Assembly: GCA_023079485.1 (NCBI GenBank)
Contig: CM041108.1
Coordinates: forward strand, 1,550,001-1,614,000
Source of the DNA: Archilochus colubris
Lineage: Eukaryota > Chordata > Aves > Apodiformes > Trochilidae
Length of the DNA: 64,000 nt
Direction: 5' to 3'
Shown: positions 35,020 through 45,100 of the stretch, one piece after another
Position numbering within the stretch: position 1 is the first letter of the stretch
Layout: every line of letters starts with the position of its first letter
Program-made: the position numbers and the translations under genes
The notes under the pieces: generated by a model
Seen by the model: the letters and a program-made list of their open reading frames with translations, nothing else
Told to the model about the DNA's origin: nothing
Databases searched by the model: none

Positions 35020-35180
35020 CTGCGACCCCGCATCCTCCGCGCTGCTCCACGGAGGGAGGAGATGGGGAGCTCCACGCACGCGCAGGGGAAGAAGGTTGAC
35101 GTCACCGGGAGGGAGGGTGCAGCTGTGGTCAGAGCGGTTCTGGCGTCATCCTTCGCTGCCACCCCCGTCCTCCTCCAGGA
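35020..35180 (-). promoter_or_regulatory. FEZ1: Candidate FEZ1 promoter and non-coding first exon
   Basis: The region 34840-35180 is the most CpG-rich part of the FEZ1 flank. On the minus strand a strong donor (GTCGCAG before GTGGGTGC) marks a possible exon end at 35020, and a TGACGTCA-like element (TTGACGTCAC on the + strand) lies at about 35096-35105. The start site of transcription was not determined. Confidence 0.4.
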
Positions 35181-35690
35181 GGTGCTCTCCAACCTTTTTC
35201 CATCCCCATTGTTACTCCCTCACCCTCTCCGGTGTAATCTTGAAATACAAACTTGTTTTGTTTTTTTTTTTTTTAGTAAGACAAAGATTAACAAAGATGA
35301 ACAGCTCAAAACATTATTATTATTATATATATTAATATATTTGTTTATATTATATTTATAGATTTATGAATATTTATTTCTTGCAAAAATTTTTTCCTAT
35401 GGAAAAAACAACCAAATCCACCTAATACCAGGTTTAGCATCAGTATCTCTTACAACAGGGCTTAAGTTTTTTTCTTCTGATACTGAGGTTATTTTTTTTC
35501 CCTTGAAATTATATTAAAGCTAAGTTTACCTGATAATTACAAGGTTAAAATCAGTTTCCTGCATAATACCATATTTAGAATCAGATTCCCCGATTTCACA
35601 GCTATAACCTCCCCAACCACGAGGAGTGGGAACACTTACATGCAGGATGGGGGTCTCTATTACCTGCAGGGGGAACTGCTATTACCTGAT
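35181..35690. other. AT-rich stretch between FEZ1 promoter and 191-bp repeat
   Basis: Contains a T-run (35255-35274) and TATTATTATTATATATATTA-like sequence at about 35313-35365. No gene or recognised element seen. Confidence 0.5.
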
Positions 35691-35699
35691 TGAGGTTTG

Positions 35700-36090
35700 T
35701 GGTAAAACGGAAACCCGTAGGCCGATTGTTGGTGGTGCTGTGGGTAGGGTTCCATGTGAGGGTTAAGGCCAGCCCAAGTTTTCAGTGGTCACTCTTTGCA
35801 TTTGTTTTCCAGTCCCCGGTATTCGGACTTCGGGACCCTATTCAGCAATTCGGGCAAATGGCCGCTTAGGGCTTGTATATTCAAGGTTGGTGGTCAAACG
35901 GAAACCCGTAGGCCGATTGTTGGTGGTGCTGTGGGTAGGGTTCCATGTGAGGGTTAAGGCCAGCCCAAGTTTTCAGTGGTCACTCTTTGCATTTGTTTGC
36001 AAGTCTCGATCGTTTGGAGTTTTGGGAGGCCTATTGAGCAACAGTGGGGAGTGGCCACCGAGGGCTGGTAGCTTCAAGGTTTTTGGTCCC
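35700..36090. repeat. Two tandem units of a 191-bp satellite-like repeat
   Basis: ACGGAAACCCGTAGGCCGAT occurs at 35708 and again 191 bases later. About 130 bases after that point are near-identical in the two units (through CACTCTTTGCATTTGTTT); the remaining 60 or so have diverged. The unit is CpG-bearing and not low complexity. Confidence 0.85.
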
Positions 36091-36359
36091 CCCCCTTGTC
36101 TCCCAACTCCCCCTTCTCCACCATAGAGCAGCCCCCCTGCACCCACACGCCCTCCAGTTGTTATCTTCCCTACTACCGCTCCCAGGTTAGGGACATCCCA
36201 GACAGGGCAAACTGGGATTGTGTGTGTTTGCCCTTTCCCTGTGGGTCCTCCCTGAGTTTCCCTCCCCTGAAATTAGAGCACCCAGTCCCCTCGTCTCCCC
36301 TCCCCAAACTTCAGCAGCAGCACCCTCAGCCATTGCTCCCCCAGTTATTTCACAAGGAA

Positions 36360-36520
36360 CCGAGCAAGGATGGAAACCTCAACAGGATGGGGACCGCCCA
36401 CCCAAAGGGATGTGGACCTCTCAAAGGAATGGGAACCCCCCAAAGAGATGAGAACCCCAAAAGGGATGGGAATCCCTAAAAGGGATGGAAAACCCTAAAA
36501 GGGATGGGAACCCCCCAGAG
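36360..36520. repeat. 20-bp minisatellite, AAAGGGATGGGAACCCCTA unit
   Basis: About eight copies in tandem with one- to four-base differences. It lies just downstream of the possible minus-strand exons at 36570-36875. Confidence 0.8.
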
Positions 36521-36569
36521 ACAGCCCCCCCTAGAAAACCTAAGGGAAAGGCCCCCCCAGGCCCTCTAC

Positions 36570-36875
36570 CCTGCTCAGGTGAACACACCATCTCCTGGCT
36601 CTGCACTTCCATCACCATGTTGACCGTGCGCTCATCATTGAAGATACTCCGGATGCGCAGGAAGTCCCCGTAAGCGCACAGCGGGGTCCCGGCACTACGA
36701 GGACCGCTGGAGGGGGTTGGGAGAAGGGGGGGCAGGGGGGATTGGTCACTAAAAGCCTTTGGGTGGCCGATTCCCGAGCCGGGGCTCTGCGACGATCCTC
36801 CTCGTCCAGCACCTCCAGCTGGAGCCGCAGCGAGTGCAGCACAGAGGAGGAAAAGGCAAAAGTTTCCTGAGCCAT
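36570..36875 (-). CDS. Possible exons of an unrecognised gene
   Basis: On the minus strand an ATG at 36875 opens MAQETFAFSSSVLHSLRLQL and runs on through an acidic/basic stretch (EEDRRRA). A pyrimidine tract and CAG then lead to a second exon, 36706-36570, whose clean reading is GDFLRIRSIFNDERTVNMVM and onward to a donor at 36569. Both pieces look like real protein (amphipathic, balanced composition). I do not recognise the family. The first piece has no donor in the right phase for the second, so this is either a partial view, a different first exon, or a decayed gene. Confidence 0.38.
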
Positions 36876-36959
36876 GGGCAACCCCAAGAAGACAGAAGTT
36901 CAGGTTTTAGGGCATGGGGAGGGAGCAAGGAGCTGCCTCCTGCACCTTTTGATTGAATA

Positions 36960-38030
36960 AATTAAGAGAACCACAGAGTAATATTAACACCAATTGCTTT
37001 ATAGTTTGAAGGTGTAAGAGCATGATATCTCCCAGCTAGTACTTCAAGCAACACAATGATGGAACCATTTAGATTGACCCTGCAAAGTAGAAAACTAGAA
37101 AATATTAGAGCTCTTTAAAAAAGGTGCAGTGAAAAAGGAATATGGGAGTATCATTCCTGTCAACCTGTTTCTGCTGTGGGAGCTGTTCTAGCCATCAGTT
37201 CAGTTTAGATCTGCTGACACGGGAATCATGCCTTAGGAATATTAAAAAGGAAATGTAAGTAGGTATTTCAAGGACACTTTTAAACTCTTCTAACATAGCC
37301 TAACATAAAAGAGAATCCCGAAGCAATATTTAAAGCAATTGCCTTAAGGTTTGAAGGTGGGACAGCCTTATACTGCTCTTCTAGCATTTATTTACAGAAA
37401 CATGTATGTTGCATAGCCATTGGAAGCTGGCATAGATTATCTCGTGTAGCATCTACCCAGATAAAGGAGAAACCCAAACCAATATTCACATCTATGGCTT
37501 TGTGGTTTGAAGCTGTCATAGCCTGATAGCTCTCTTCCAACTTTTATTTCAAGAAACTTGATGTTTCAACACATTCAGAGTGAAGCTGAGAAGTAAAATC
37601 TAGGAAACAGAACAACATTTTGAAACATTCCAGGCACCGAAGGATATGGGGATATCTATCCTTCATAGCACCAGTTTTGTAGTGTGAAAGCTTCTTCATG
37701 ATTCCAACTCAGTTTAGCTCCGCTCCTTTACGCAAAATGCCTTTGGACTATTGAGAAGCAAAAGTAAACCAGTATGTGAAAGCCATTCCTTAACTCGTTC
37801 ACCATCTCCCCACGTAAAGGTAATCCCTAAATAACATTCACATCTGCTTTAAAATTTGAGGGTGTCACAGCTTTTTATTATCTCTCTTGCAGCATTTCTT
37901 TTCAAGAAACGTGATGTTGGAAGGTATTCAGAATAAAGCTGAGAAGTGAAATCTGGAAAATACTAGAGCATTAAAAATGCTCCCTGTCACTGGTTACAAA
38001 TATAGCAGCTCTTTTAAAACCCTCAGGTTT
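36960..38030. repeat. Old tandem repeat, unit about 345 bp, four heads
   Basis: A block reading like AGAGAAnCCnnAnnCAATATTnACA...CTTTnnGGTTTGAAGGTG...CTCTTnnAGCATTT recurs at about 36965, 37312, 37470 and 37820. Spacings of about 345, 158 and 350 suggest a unit near 345 bp with one shortened copy. Copies are perhaps 65-75% alike by eye. No coding frame. Confidence 0.6.
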
Positions 38031-38775
38031 TAAAGCAGAGATGAGTATTGTTTCACGATTCCCTCTGCGTGGGGAGGTGGTAAACGAGTCAAGGAATGCC
38101 TTTCTCATACTGGCTTACTTTCGCTTCTCGAAGAGTCCAAAGGTGTTTTGCATAAAGCCAAATTGCTTTTTTCCAATGGAAAGTCTGGAGCTGGGGACAG
38201 AGAAAGAGCTGCGGGCAGCAGAGATGGGCAGGGACTGAGAGGGAGCTGCTGCCTGGAAGATGATGGCAGGGGGGATTCCTGCACCTCCCAGCCATCCCCC
38301 GCAGAGCTGCTGCCCTCCCTAGAGCTAAACCCTGCTCTCTGTCATACAGCACAGTCCCCCAGCCCTTCAGATCATGGGCACTGAATTCTGAGGATCCTTC
38401 CAGCAGCCCTTCCCACCCACCAGAGGGGAGAAATGCTGGAGTCTGGCCTGTGCCTCCCTGTCCCGACTCTCTTGGCAGCAGAACTTTGGCAGGTTCCCCT
38501 CTTGCCCCTGCTGCTGCTGCCCTTGTTCTTCCCCTTCTTTTTACTGGGCTGCGGAGTGAGGATTCAGGTGCAGCTCAGACACTGATGCTGCAGGTCCTGT
38601 CCTGCTGCTGTGTCCCTGGTAGAAAAGCATCCAAATCATCTGAGATTTGGGGCTGTGGGGACTGCAGGGTGTGGGGCTGGGGGTAAGCCTACACTCCCAT
38701 CAGGATAGATGGTCACCGACCCAGTCTGCAGTGCCCACGGGCACTGTGCTCTGCCTCTGGCAGTGGCCCCATACC
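38031..38775. other. Intergenic stretch, nothing recognised
   Basis: Moderately GC-rich sequence with no convincing exon, splice pair or transposon. Confidence 0.45.
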
Positions 38776-38779
38776 CCTT

Positions 38780-40150
38780 TGCAACCAAATGGCCCTTTTC
38801 CACCCCAAATGGAGGAGAGTTTTGAGCAACAATTCCCTTTTTCGACAGAAAATCCCTCTTTTCCCCACCTACATCTCCCTTTTTCAGTCTGACTCCCTGA
38901 GTTTTTTTACCAAAATTCATCCCCCTTCTCCACCTCAAAGCCCCAGACTGAAAAACAGCCCTAAAAAGACTGAAAAGGCCTTTTTTTTTTTTTTTTTTTT
39001 TTTTGGGGGGGTCTCTCCTGGGGGCACGAACTGGGAATACTCCAGAGCCCCGAGGCATTGCCCGTTCCACTGAGCCACCCAGCAGCAGCCTCCCAGGCAA
39101 GGATAGGATTCCCCCCTCCCTCCCTCTCCTTGGTCCTAACCCAGGGTCTCTCTCCTGCTCCAGTTTTAAATTTTTTTGTTTTTTTTTCTTTCAGCCTGCC
39201 TTTTTCCTGGCAATCAACACCCCCTCAGGAAGCTTCCCAGGGCTGGGAATTTTGGGGTTTCCTTCCCAGAAGCTTGGAGCATTTTGTAGGGACTTGGTGC
39301 AGGCTGAGCTCGGCTCTGCTGCTGCTTTTTGGGAAAGAAGCTGAGTGTGGACCTGGGGGCTGTGTTTCCAAGAAGAGAGAGAGATAGGGAAAAAAAGACT
39401 GAAACCTTGGGGGTCGCTTTGTTTTTGGTTTTCCACCCCAAACTGGGGGGATTTTGTCCCAAAACGTCCCTTTTTCAACACTAAATCCCCCTCCTCCCCC
39501 CTAAATATCCCTTTCTGAGCCTAAACCCCAGAGTTTCTGGCCAAAATTCAGCCCCAAATCCCCCTTTTCTACCTCAAAGCCGCCGTTTTGAACAACCCAA
39601 AACTCCCCTCTTTTGACCTTCCAACCCAGAAAGTTGACCAAAAATTCCCTTTTTCCTCCCTTTTCCAGAAGGGATCCTGGACTTTTTTGGACCCTGCCCC
39701 TTTGTCTTTCTAAGAAGGGAGAGAGGGAGAGGCAAACAAAGACTGAAAAACAGCCCCAAAAAGACTGAAAAGGCTTTTTTGTGGGTTTTTTTTTCTTTTT
39801 TTGGGGTGAGAGTTTTGAGCACCAATTCCCTTTTTCGACAGAAAATCCCTCTTTTCCCCACCTACATCGCCCTTTTTCAGCCTGACTGAGTTTTTTTACC
39901 AAAATTCATCCCCCTTCTCCACCTCAAAGCCCCAGACTGAAAAATAGCCCCCAAAAGATTGAAAAGGCTTTTTTGTGTTTTTTTTTTTCTTTTTTGGGGG
40001 GGAGAGTTTTGAGCACCAATTCCCTTTTTCGACAGAAAATCCCTCTTTTCCCCACCTACATCTCCCTTTTTCAGCCTGACTCCCTGAGTTTTTTTACCAA
40101 AATTCATCCCCCTTCTCCACCTCAAAGCCCCAGACTGAAAAACAGGTATT
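38780..40150. repeat. Pyrimidine-rich repeat, unit about 195 bp, dispersed and tandem copies
   Basis: The block from GAGTTTTGAGCAACAATTCC through CCACCTCAAAGCCCCAGACT to a T-run occurs at 38813-39003, 39808-39985 and 40003-40145, the last two directly in tandem with a spacing near 196. A more diverged relative lies at about 39420-39660. The minus strand shows the false frame RWRRGMNFGKKTQGVRLKKG in several copies. Confidence 0.8.
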
Positions 40151-40683
40151 CTTACCTCTAAAACTCCTGCTCCACAATGACAGGCAGCAACCCCGCTTCT
40201 TCCCGTGACACTCCACTCCTCCTCAGAGCCAGGGACTGCAGGAAGGCTCAGCCAGGGCTGATCTCCTCCCCCCTGGGAACAGCTCCCTGAGCTGACACAC
40301 AACCCCATCTCCATGCTGGCAGCAATGGGTGCCTGAGGGCTCCCTGTGGCAGGGCCGGCTCAAGACGGAGCTCCACGGCTCTTCCCAGCACCCGATGGAT
40401 GTGGATTCTGAGGAGCAGGTGGCAGCTGCTGGGAAAGGAGCAGAGGGGAACAGCAGCCCAGCAAGGAGCAGGAGGAAAGGGGGATGGGCTGCTGGGCTGC
40501 CTGACTTTCTATAGGCTGTGGGCAGGAGAGGGGAGGGAATAGTGACCCCTCTCAGACCCCTCAGGCTCACAGACCCTCTGCAGCAGGGAACGTTAAGGTG
40601 ATTTTCTGTGTAGCTGGGTGTGACACGTGGCATGGTGACAGTTAATATTTGTGTTAACGTTTTCCCCAGAGTTAGGGAAAAGA

Positions 40684-41330
40684 TAGAATCATAGAATCAT
40701 AGAATTGTCCGGGTTGGAAGGGACCTCAGAGATCATCTAGTCCAACCCTTGACCCACCGGAGCAGTTGCTAGACCATGGCACTGAGTGCCACATCCAGTC
40801 TTTTTTTAAATGTCTCCAGGGACGGAGAATCTACCACCTCCCCGGGCAGTCCATTCCATAGCCTAATCACCCTCTCCGTGAAGAAATTCTTTCTAATATC
40901 TAACCTAAACCTCCCCTGGCACAACTTAAGACTGTGTCCTCTTGTCTTGTTGAAGGTCGTCTGTGAAAAGAGTCCAGTTCCCACCTCGCTACAGCCTCCT
41001 TTCAGGTAGTTGTAGACAGCAATGAGGTCTCCCCTGAGCCTCCTCTTCTTCAGGCTGAACAGCCCCAGCTCTCTCAGCCTCTCCTCATAGGGCCTGTGCT
41101 CGAGTCCCTTCACCAGCCTGGTTGCCCTCCTTTGGACCTGTTCCAGGACCTCTACATCCTTCTTAAACTGAGGGGCCCAGAACTGGACACAGTACTCGAG
41201 GTGTGGCCTCACCAGCGCTGAGTACAGGGGAAGAATCACCTCCCTGGACCTGCTGGTGACGCTGTTTTTGATACAGGCCAGGATGCCATTGGCCTTCTTG
41301 GCCACCTGGGCACACTGCTGGCTCATGTCC
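40684..41330 (-). mobile_element. CR1 non-LTR retrotransposon, 5'-truncated, reverse orientation
   Basis: The 3' end with ATAGAATC units is at 40684-40705. The minus strand then reads through 185 open codons of the C-terminal reverse-transcriptase region, starting [20 protein letters not shown] at 41326. Nearly identical to the copy at 13376-14355; the two-base deletion seen there is absent here. Confidence 0.95.
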
Positions 41331-41799
41331 TGCCAGTAATTCCTGGTAGGCCAGGATAATTCTAGATGTCCATTTCCCTCTAGTTATGGGTTAGACTTGT
41401 CTAGGGAAACACCCTGTACTTGTGCAATGGCAGTGGAACTTTTGCAGTGAGCTCTGTACAGTCAGAGGAAGCTAGTTTGCCATTTAAAGATGTGGTGAGA
41501 GACAAGAAGTGGTTGTGCAGACTGCAAAGATGGGATAAGCTGGTGGCAAAGAGCTCACAGCATTCAGCACAGTATTTGATAGCAAAAGCCACCACACACC
41601 AATAAAGAGGGTCACTGCCTAGCTCTGAGAATCCTAAGTACAGCCAGCTGGGCACCATCCACACCAGAAGGGTTATTTTTTACCCTCTCTAGCTGCTCAT
41701 TGTAGTTGGTTATGAAGAAGCCTCTCCTCAGGGGAAGAACTGAACAATTCTTTGTATGACTCATTCAGGTGGGGGAGAGTTTTTCAGCTTCTCTCAGAT
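41331..41799. other. Intergenic stretch upstream of the ankyrin gene
   Basis: Unique sequence with an AATAAA at about 41600. It might include old LTR sequence, but I see no ends that support this. Confidence 0.35.
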
Positions 41800-42168
41800 G
41801 CCTTTTCCTTTCCTTCCCCCCCCCCCCCCCTGTGGATTGGTTTGGCCCCTTCTACCCCCTTCCCCCCCCCCCCCCAAGGTGGTTCAGCCCCACCCACCGT
41901 TTCCCTGGCAACTTCCGTTGGTGGTGACTCTGCCGTTGTGGCTCCTGTGCTGAGCTGCACTGGTCTCTGCCTCTCTGGCTGCTCCTGCTCCTCGCCGTTG
42001 GTTTGCTCCTTGCTCCCATCTGATCCCTGCCTTTCTCCTCCCTCCCCTGTCCCTGCCTTTGCCCTTCCCTTCTCCTAACTCCCCCCTTTACACCCCCCCG
42101 GCTCGGCCGGCTGCCTCCCGCTGCTCCCGCGGGGCTGTGCCCGTGCCGCAGCTCACAGAGCTCCTGGG
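41800..42168 (+). promoter_or_regulatory. Candidate promoter and 5' UTR of the ankyrin gene
   Basis: A pyrimidine-rich stretch with two C-runs (41817-41830 and 41863-41876), an inverted CCAAT box (GATTGGTTTGG) at about 41835, then GC- and CpG-rich sequence directly upstream of the ATG at 42169. Confidence 0.4.
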
Positions 42169-45100
42169 ATGGGGCTCTTCACCAAGAAGCAGAAGCTTCC
42201 CTGCTTTGGCAGTGCTCCTAGGCAGCCCTGTGGTGCTGCCGCTGCCAGCACCGGTGCCCCTGAGCCTCAGTACCAAGGTCTGGGCAGGCTGCACCGCGCG
42301 GCTGCCCGCGGCCACCTGGCCTGGCTGAGGCGCTGGCGCTGGTGGATCGAGATTTGGGGCATTGACCGCCGCGACAGGGAGAATCGGTGAGGGGCTGTGG
42401 GCCGCTGCTGGGACACCTTGGGTGGCGTGCGGGAGCATCCCCCCTGCAGGGTTTGTGTGGGATCCCCTTGGAGCTGATTGCTTGCAAAGCAAGATGTGCC
42501 CTGTCAGCTGGGAGGGGGAACTCGAGAGCTTTCCAGTGCTGGGAGCTGCATGGTGGGCGCCAGTGCTCCTGGAGGTGCTGGGCTGCTGCTTGTCCCTGGT
42601 CTCCCTGCAGTGTTCTCTTGCAGCTTCTGAGGCCTCCCCAGGTCTCTTCTGCCCTGTGGGTGATGTCTGCGGGGTTGCAGCAGCAGCAGCAGCAGCCAGC
42701 AAGAGCAGCAGGGTCTGGGCAGGGTCCCCCGGGCTGGGTGGTGCCACAGCTTTGGTTCTTTCATTGTCTGTCAGTGTTAAGCTCCCATGTTTGATTTTCA
42801 GGACACCTCTCCATCTGGCGTGTGCATACGGCCACACAGAGGTCGTCACATTTCTAGTAAGGCTCCACTGCCATTTGGATGCTGCTGACAATTTTGGGAC
42901 AACACCCCTGATGATGGTGAGTGAGAGAAGTTCTGCTCTTGGAAGAGGGGCTTCTTGACTGTGCATGAAAGGAGAGGTGTCTGGCAGGACTCTGTAGGCA
43001 GAGCTGTGCGGAAAGACGCCTGTTGGGTTTGGGGTGGAACAGGCACCTGTCAGATCATCTTTGCAGGTGCTCTTCTTTCCCAGTGGTCAGAAGCTGGGCG
43101 AGCTGTGATGGAGTGAAATGGGATTTTGGAAGTCTTCCCTTTTTGTGTGTGTTCTCAGGCAGTGCAGTTCCAGCACCAAGCCTGTGCTGGTTTTCTGCTG
43201 AAGTGTGGTGCAGACCCAAACTTCAGAGACTTTGTCGGCAACACTGCCCTCCACCTGGCAGTCCTGTCTTGCAATCTGAAAGTTGTGGAGCTGTTAGTCG
43301 ATCATAATGCCAATCTTGATGCCAAGAATAAGGTAAATGTTTCTATTTCTAAAGGAAGTTGTTTCAGAAAGCGGCAGCAATATTTCTCTTGAAGACTATT
43401 TTTGACTTTGATGACTGACTTGGTGTATTTGTCTGTCCTTTCAGGAGGGCTTCACCCCACTCAGTCTTGCTGTCTCCAAAGGTCAGGCAGAGACAGCTGA
43501 GTTTCTCCTGAGAATGGGAGCTGATGTGCATGCTCGAGACCAGCAACAAAGGTAAGGGGTTTATCCACATGGGTCCCTTGAGTATTCTTTTGGTGGGATT
43601 GCTGAGAGGCAGTCATGCCTCATGTGCAGCCTCATGTGCACTGAAGTGTTGTACATGGGGCAGCTTGGTGTGACCATGCAGTTGTGTTGACTCCCTCTCC
43701 CATGTTCTTGTTGCTTTTAATGGAACCTGCTTTTTCTTTGGTTCATTGTCAAGTAATGGGAGAGCAAGTGGAGAACAAGCAGGAATTAAAATATTGACTG
43801 TCTGTGTAAAATGATGACTTCATAGCACATCTGGATCTTTCAGAACCCCTCTCATGATGGCTGCTTCTGTTGGGAAGATGAAACTGATCCGAGTTCTCCT
43901 GCGTCACGGTGCTGATGTTTCCCATAAAGGTCCTTATGGTCTGACAGCTGCTGATTATGCTTGTAATTATGGGTATCCCAGGTAAATGTTCAACTTTTTG
44001 ATTCAATGAAGTGGTCAGTAATAAGTGTGGCTTTTGAATAATTTTGGTGTTCCTTCTCTGGTGTGGTTAGGTGTGCTTTGTTAAAAGCTAGGCTGAAAGA
44101 GTGTACCAAGCAGGAGTTAATAACTTGGAATGTGCATCTCTAGGATAAAGGTGACTGCAGGGAACACTGAAGTGTGTACCAGCCCTGCAGAAAGTTCTGT
44201 GTGTCTTGCCCTTCAGAAGTACTTAGGAGTACCTGAATTCATGTGAATGTGTGCAGGATGAATAAAAAATGGCTGTTAACTCTTCTGCTAAATGCTACCT
44301 GCCAGGAAGTGATTGTTTTTACCAGCTCTGTTTTCCTCTCTCTCTCTCTCTCTCTCTAGGATTAGTGAGAAACTGTCAGAAAGTGCAGCTCCAAAGAAGG
44401 GAGAAGCAGCTCGTGCAGGTGACATGAAATTGTCCTGTGATCAAACACCTAGCTCCTTCTGTGAGGTTTTCAAATCCAGTCTGTGCTTATGAGGCCACAT
44501 AACCCTCAAAGAATCTTAGAAAAGTAATATTTTTATACAATGAAATTTAGTCTTGTGCTTTACCTCTCAGACCCTCCAGTGGAGGTTTTATTCTCTCTGG
44601 GTTCTTAAGGGTGTTTTATCAGAACTGTGTGGCAAATGGAGAGCAGAAAGTGTCCAGGGGACATTTCTTGGCATTACTACTGCAGTCTCTGGCTGGCACC
44701 ATGAAGCACATGTCCTGCATCATGAGAGTCCATTTGCTGAGCTGCAGGAACAGGCTGAGTGTGAGGTTAAGCTTTTGGTCTGGGTTATGCTGCTTGATTT
44801 TCTTTCCCTTTTCAGAATAGTTTGTAACTGGCTAGAGCAGCAGCTAGTATTGTCTCTAGCATAACATTACTCATCATACTACATGAACTAGTAAAACTTT
44901 TTCCTCTGCTGTGTACTCATGTGTGCAATGAGTACCTTGTTCATCTGTACTGCTGAATTTTTAGCATGCCAAATCTAATTTCACCGTGTCGTTTCATGTT
45001 TGGTGGAGGAGGAGGCCCCATTGCATTGCTGGAAACATCTTGCTCGTTACTGCATGGACCACAGTTTATCTGAGAGAGAGATCCTGCACCTTGAAGGCAA

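Noticed and set aside
42088..42966. A 292-codon minus-strand frame
   Set aside because: Antisense of the first two ankyrin-gene exons and a GC-rich intron; no domain.
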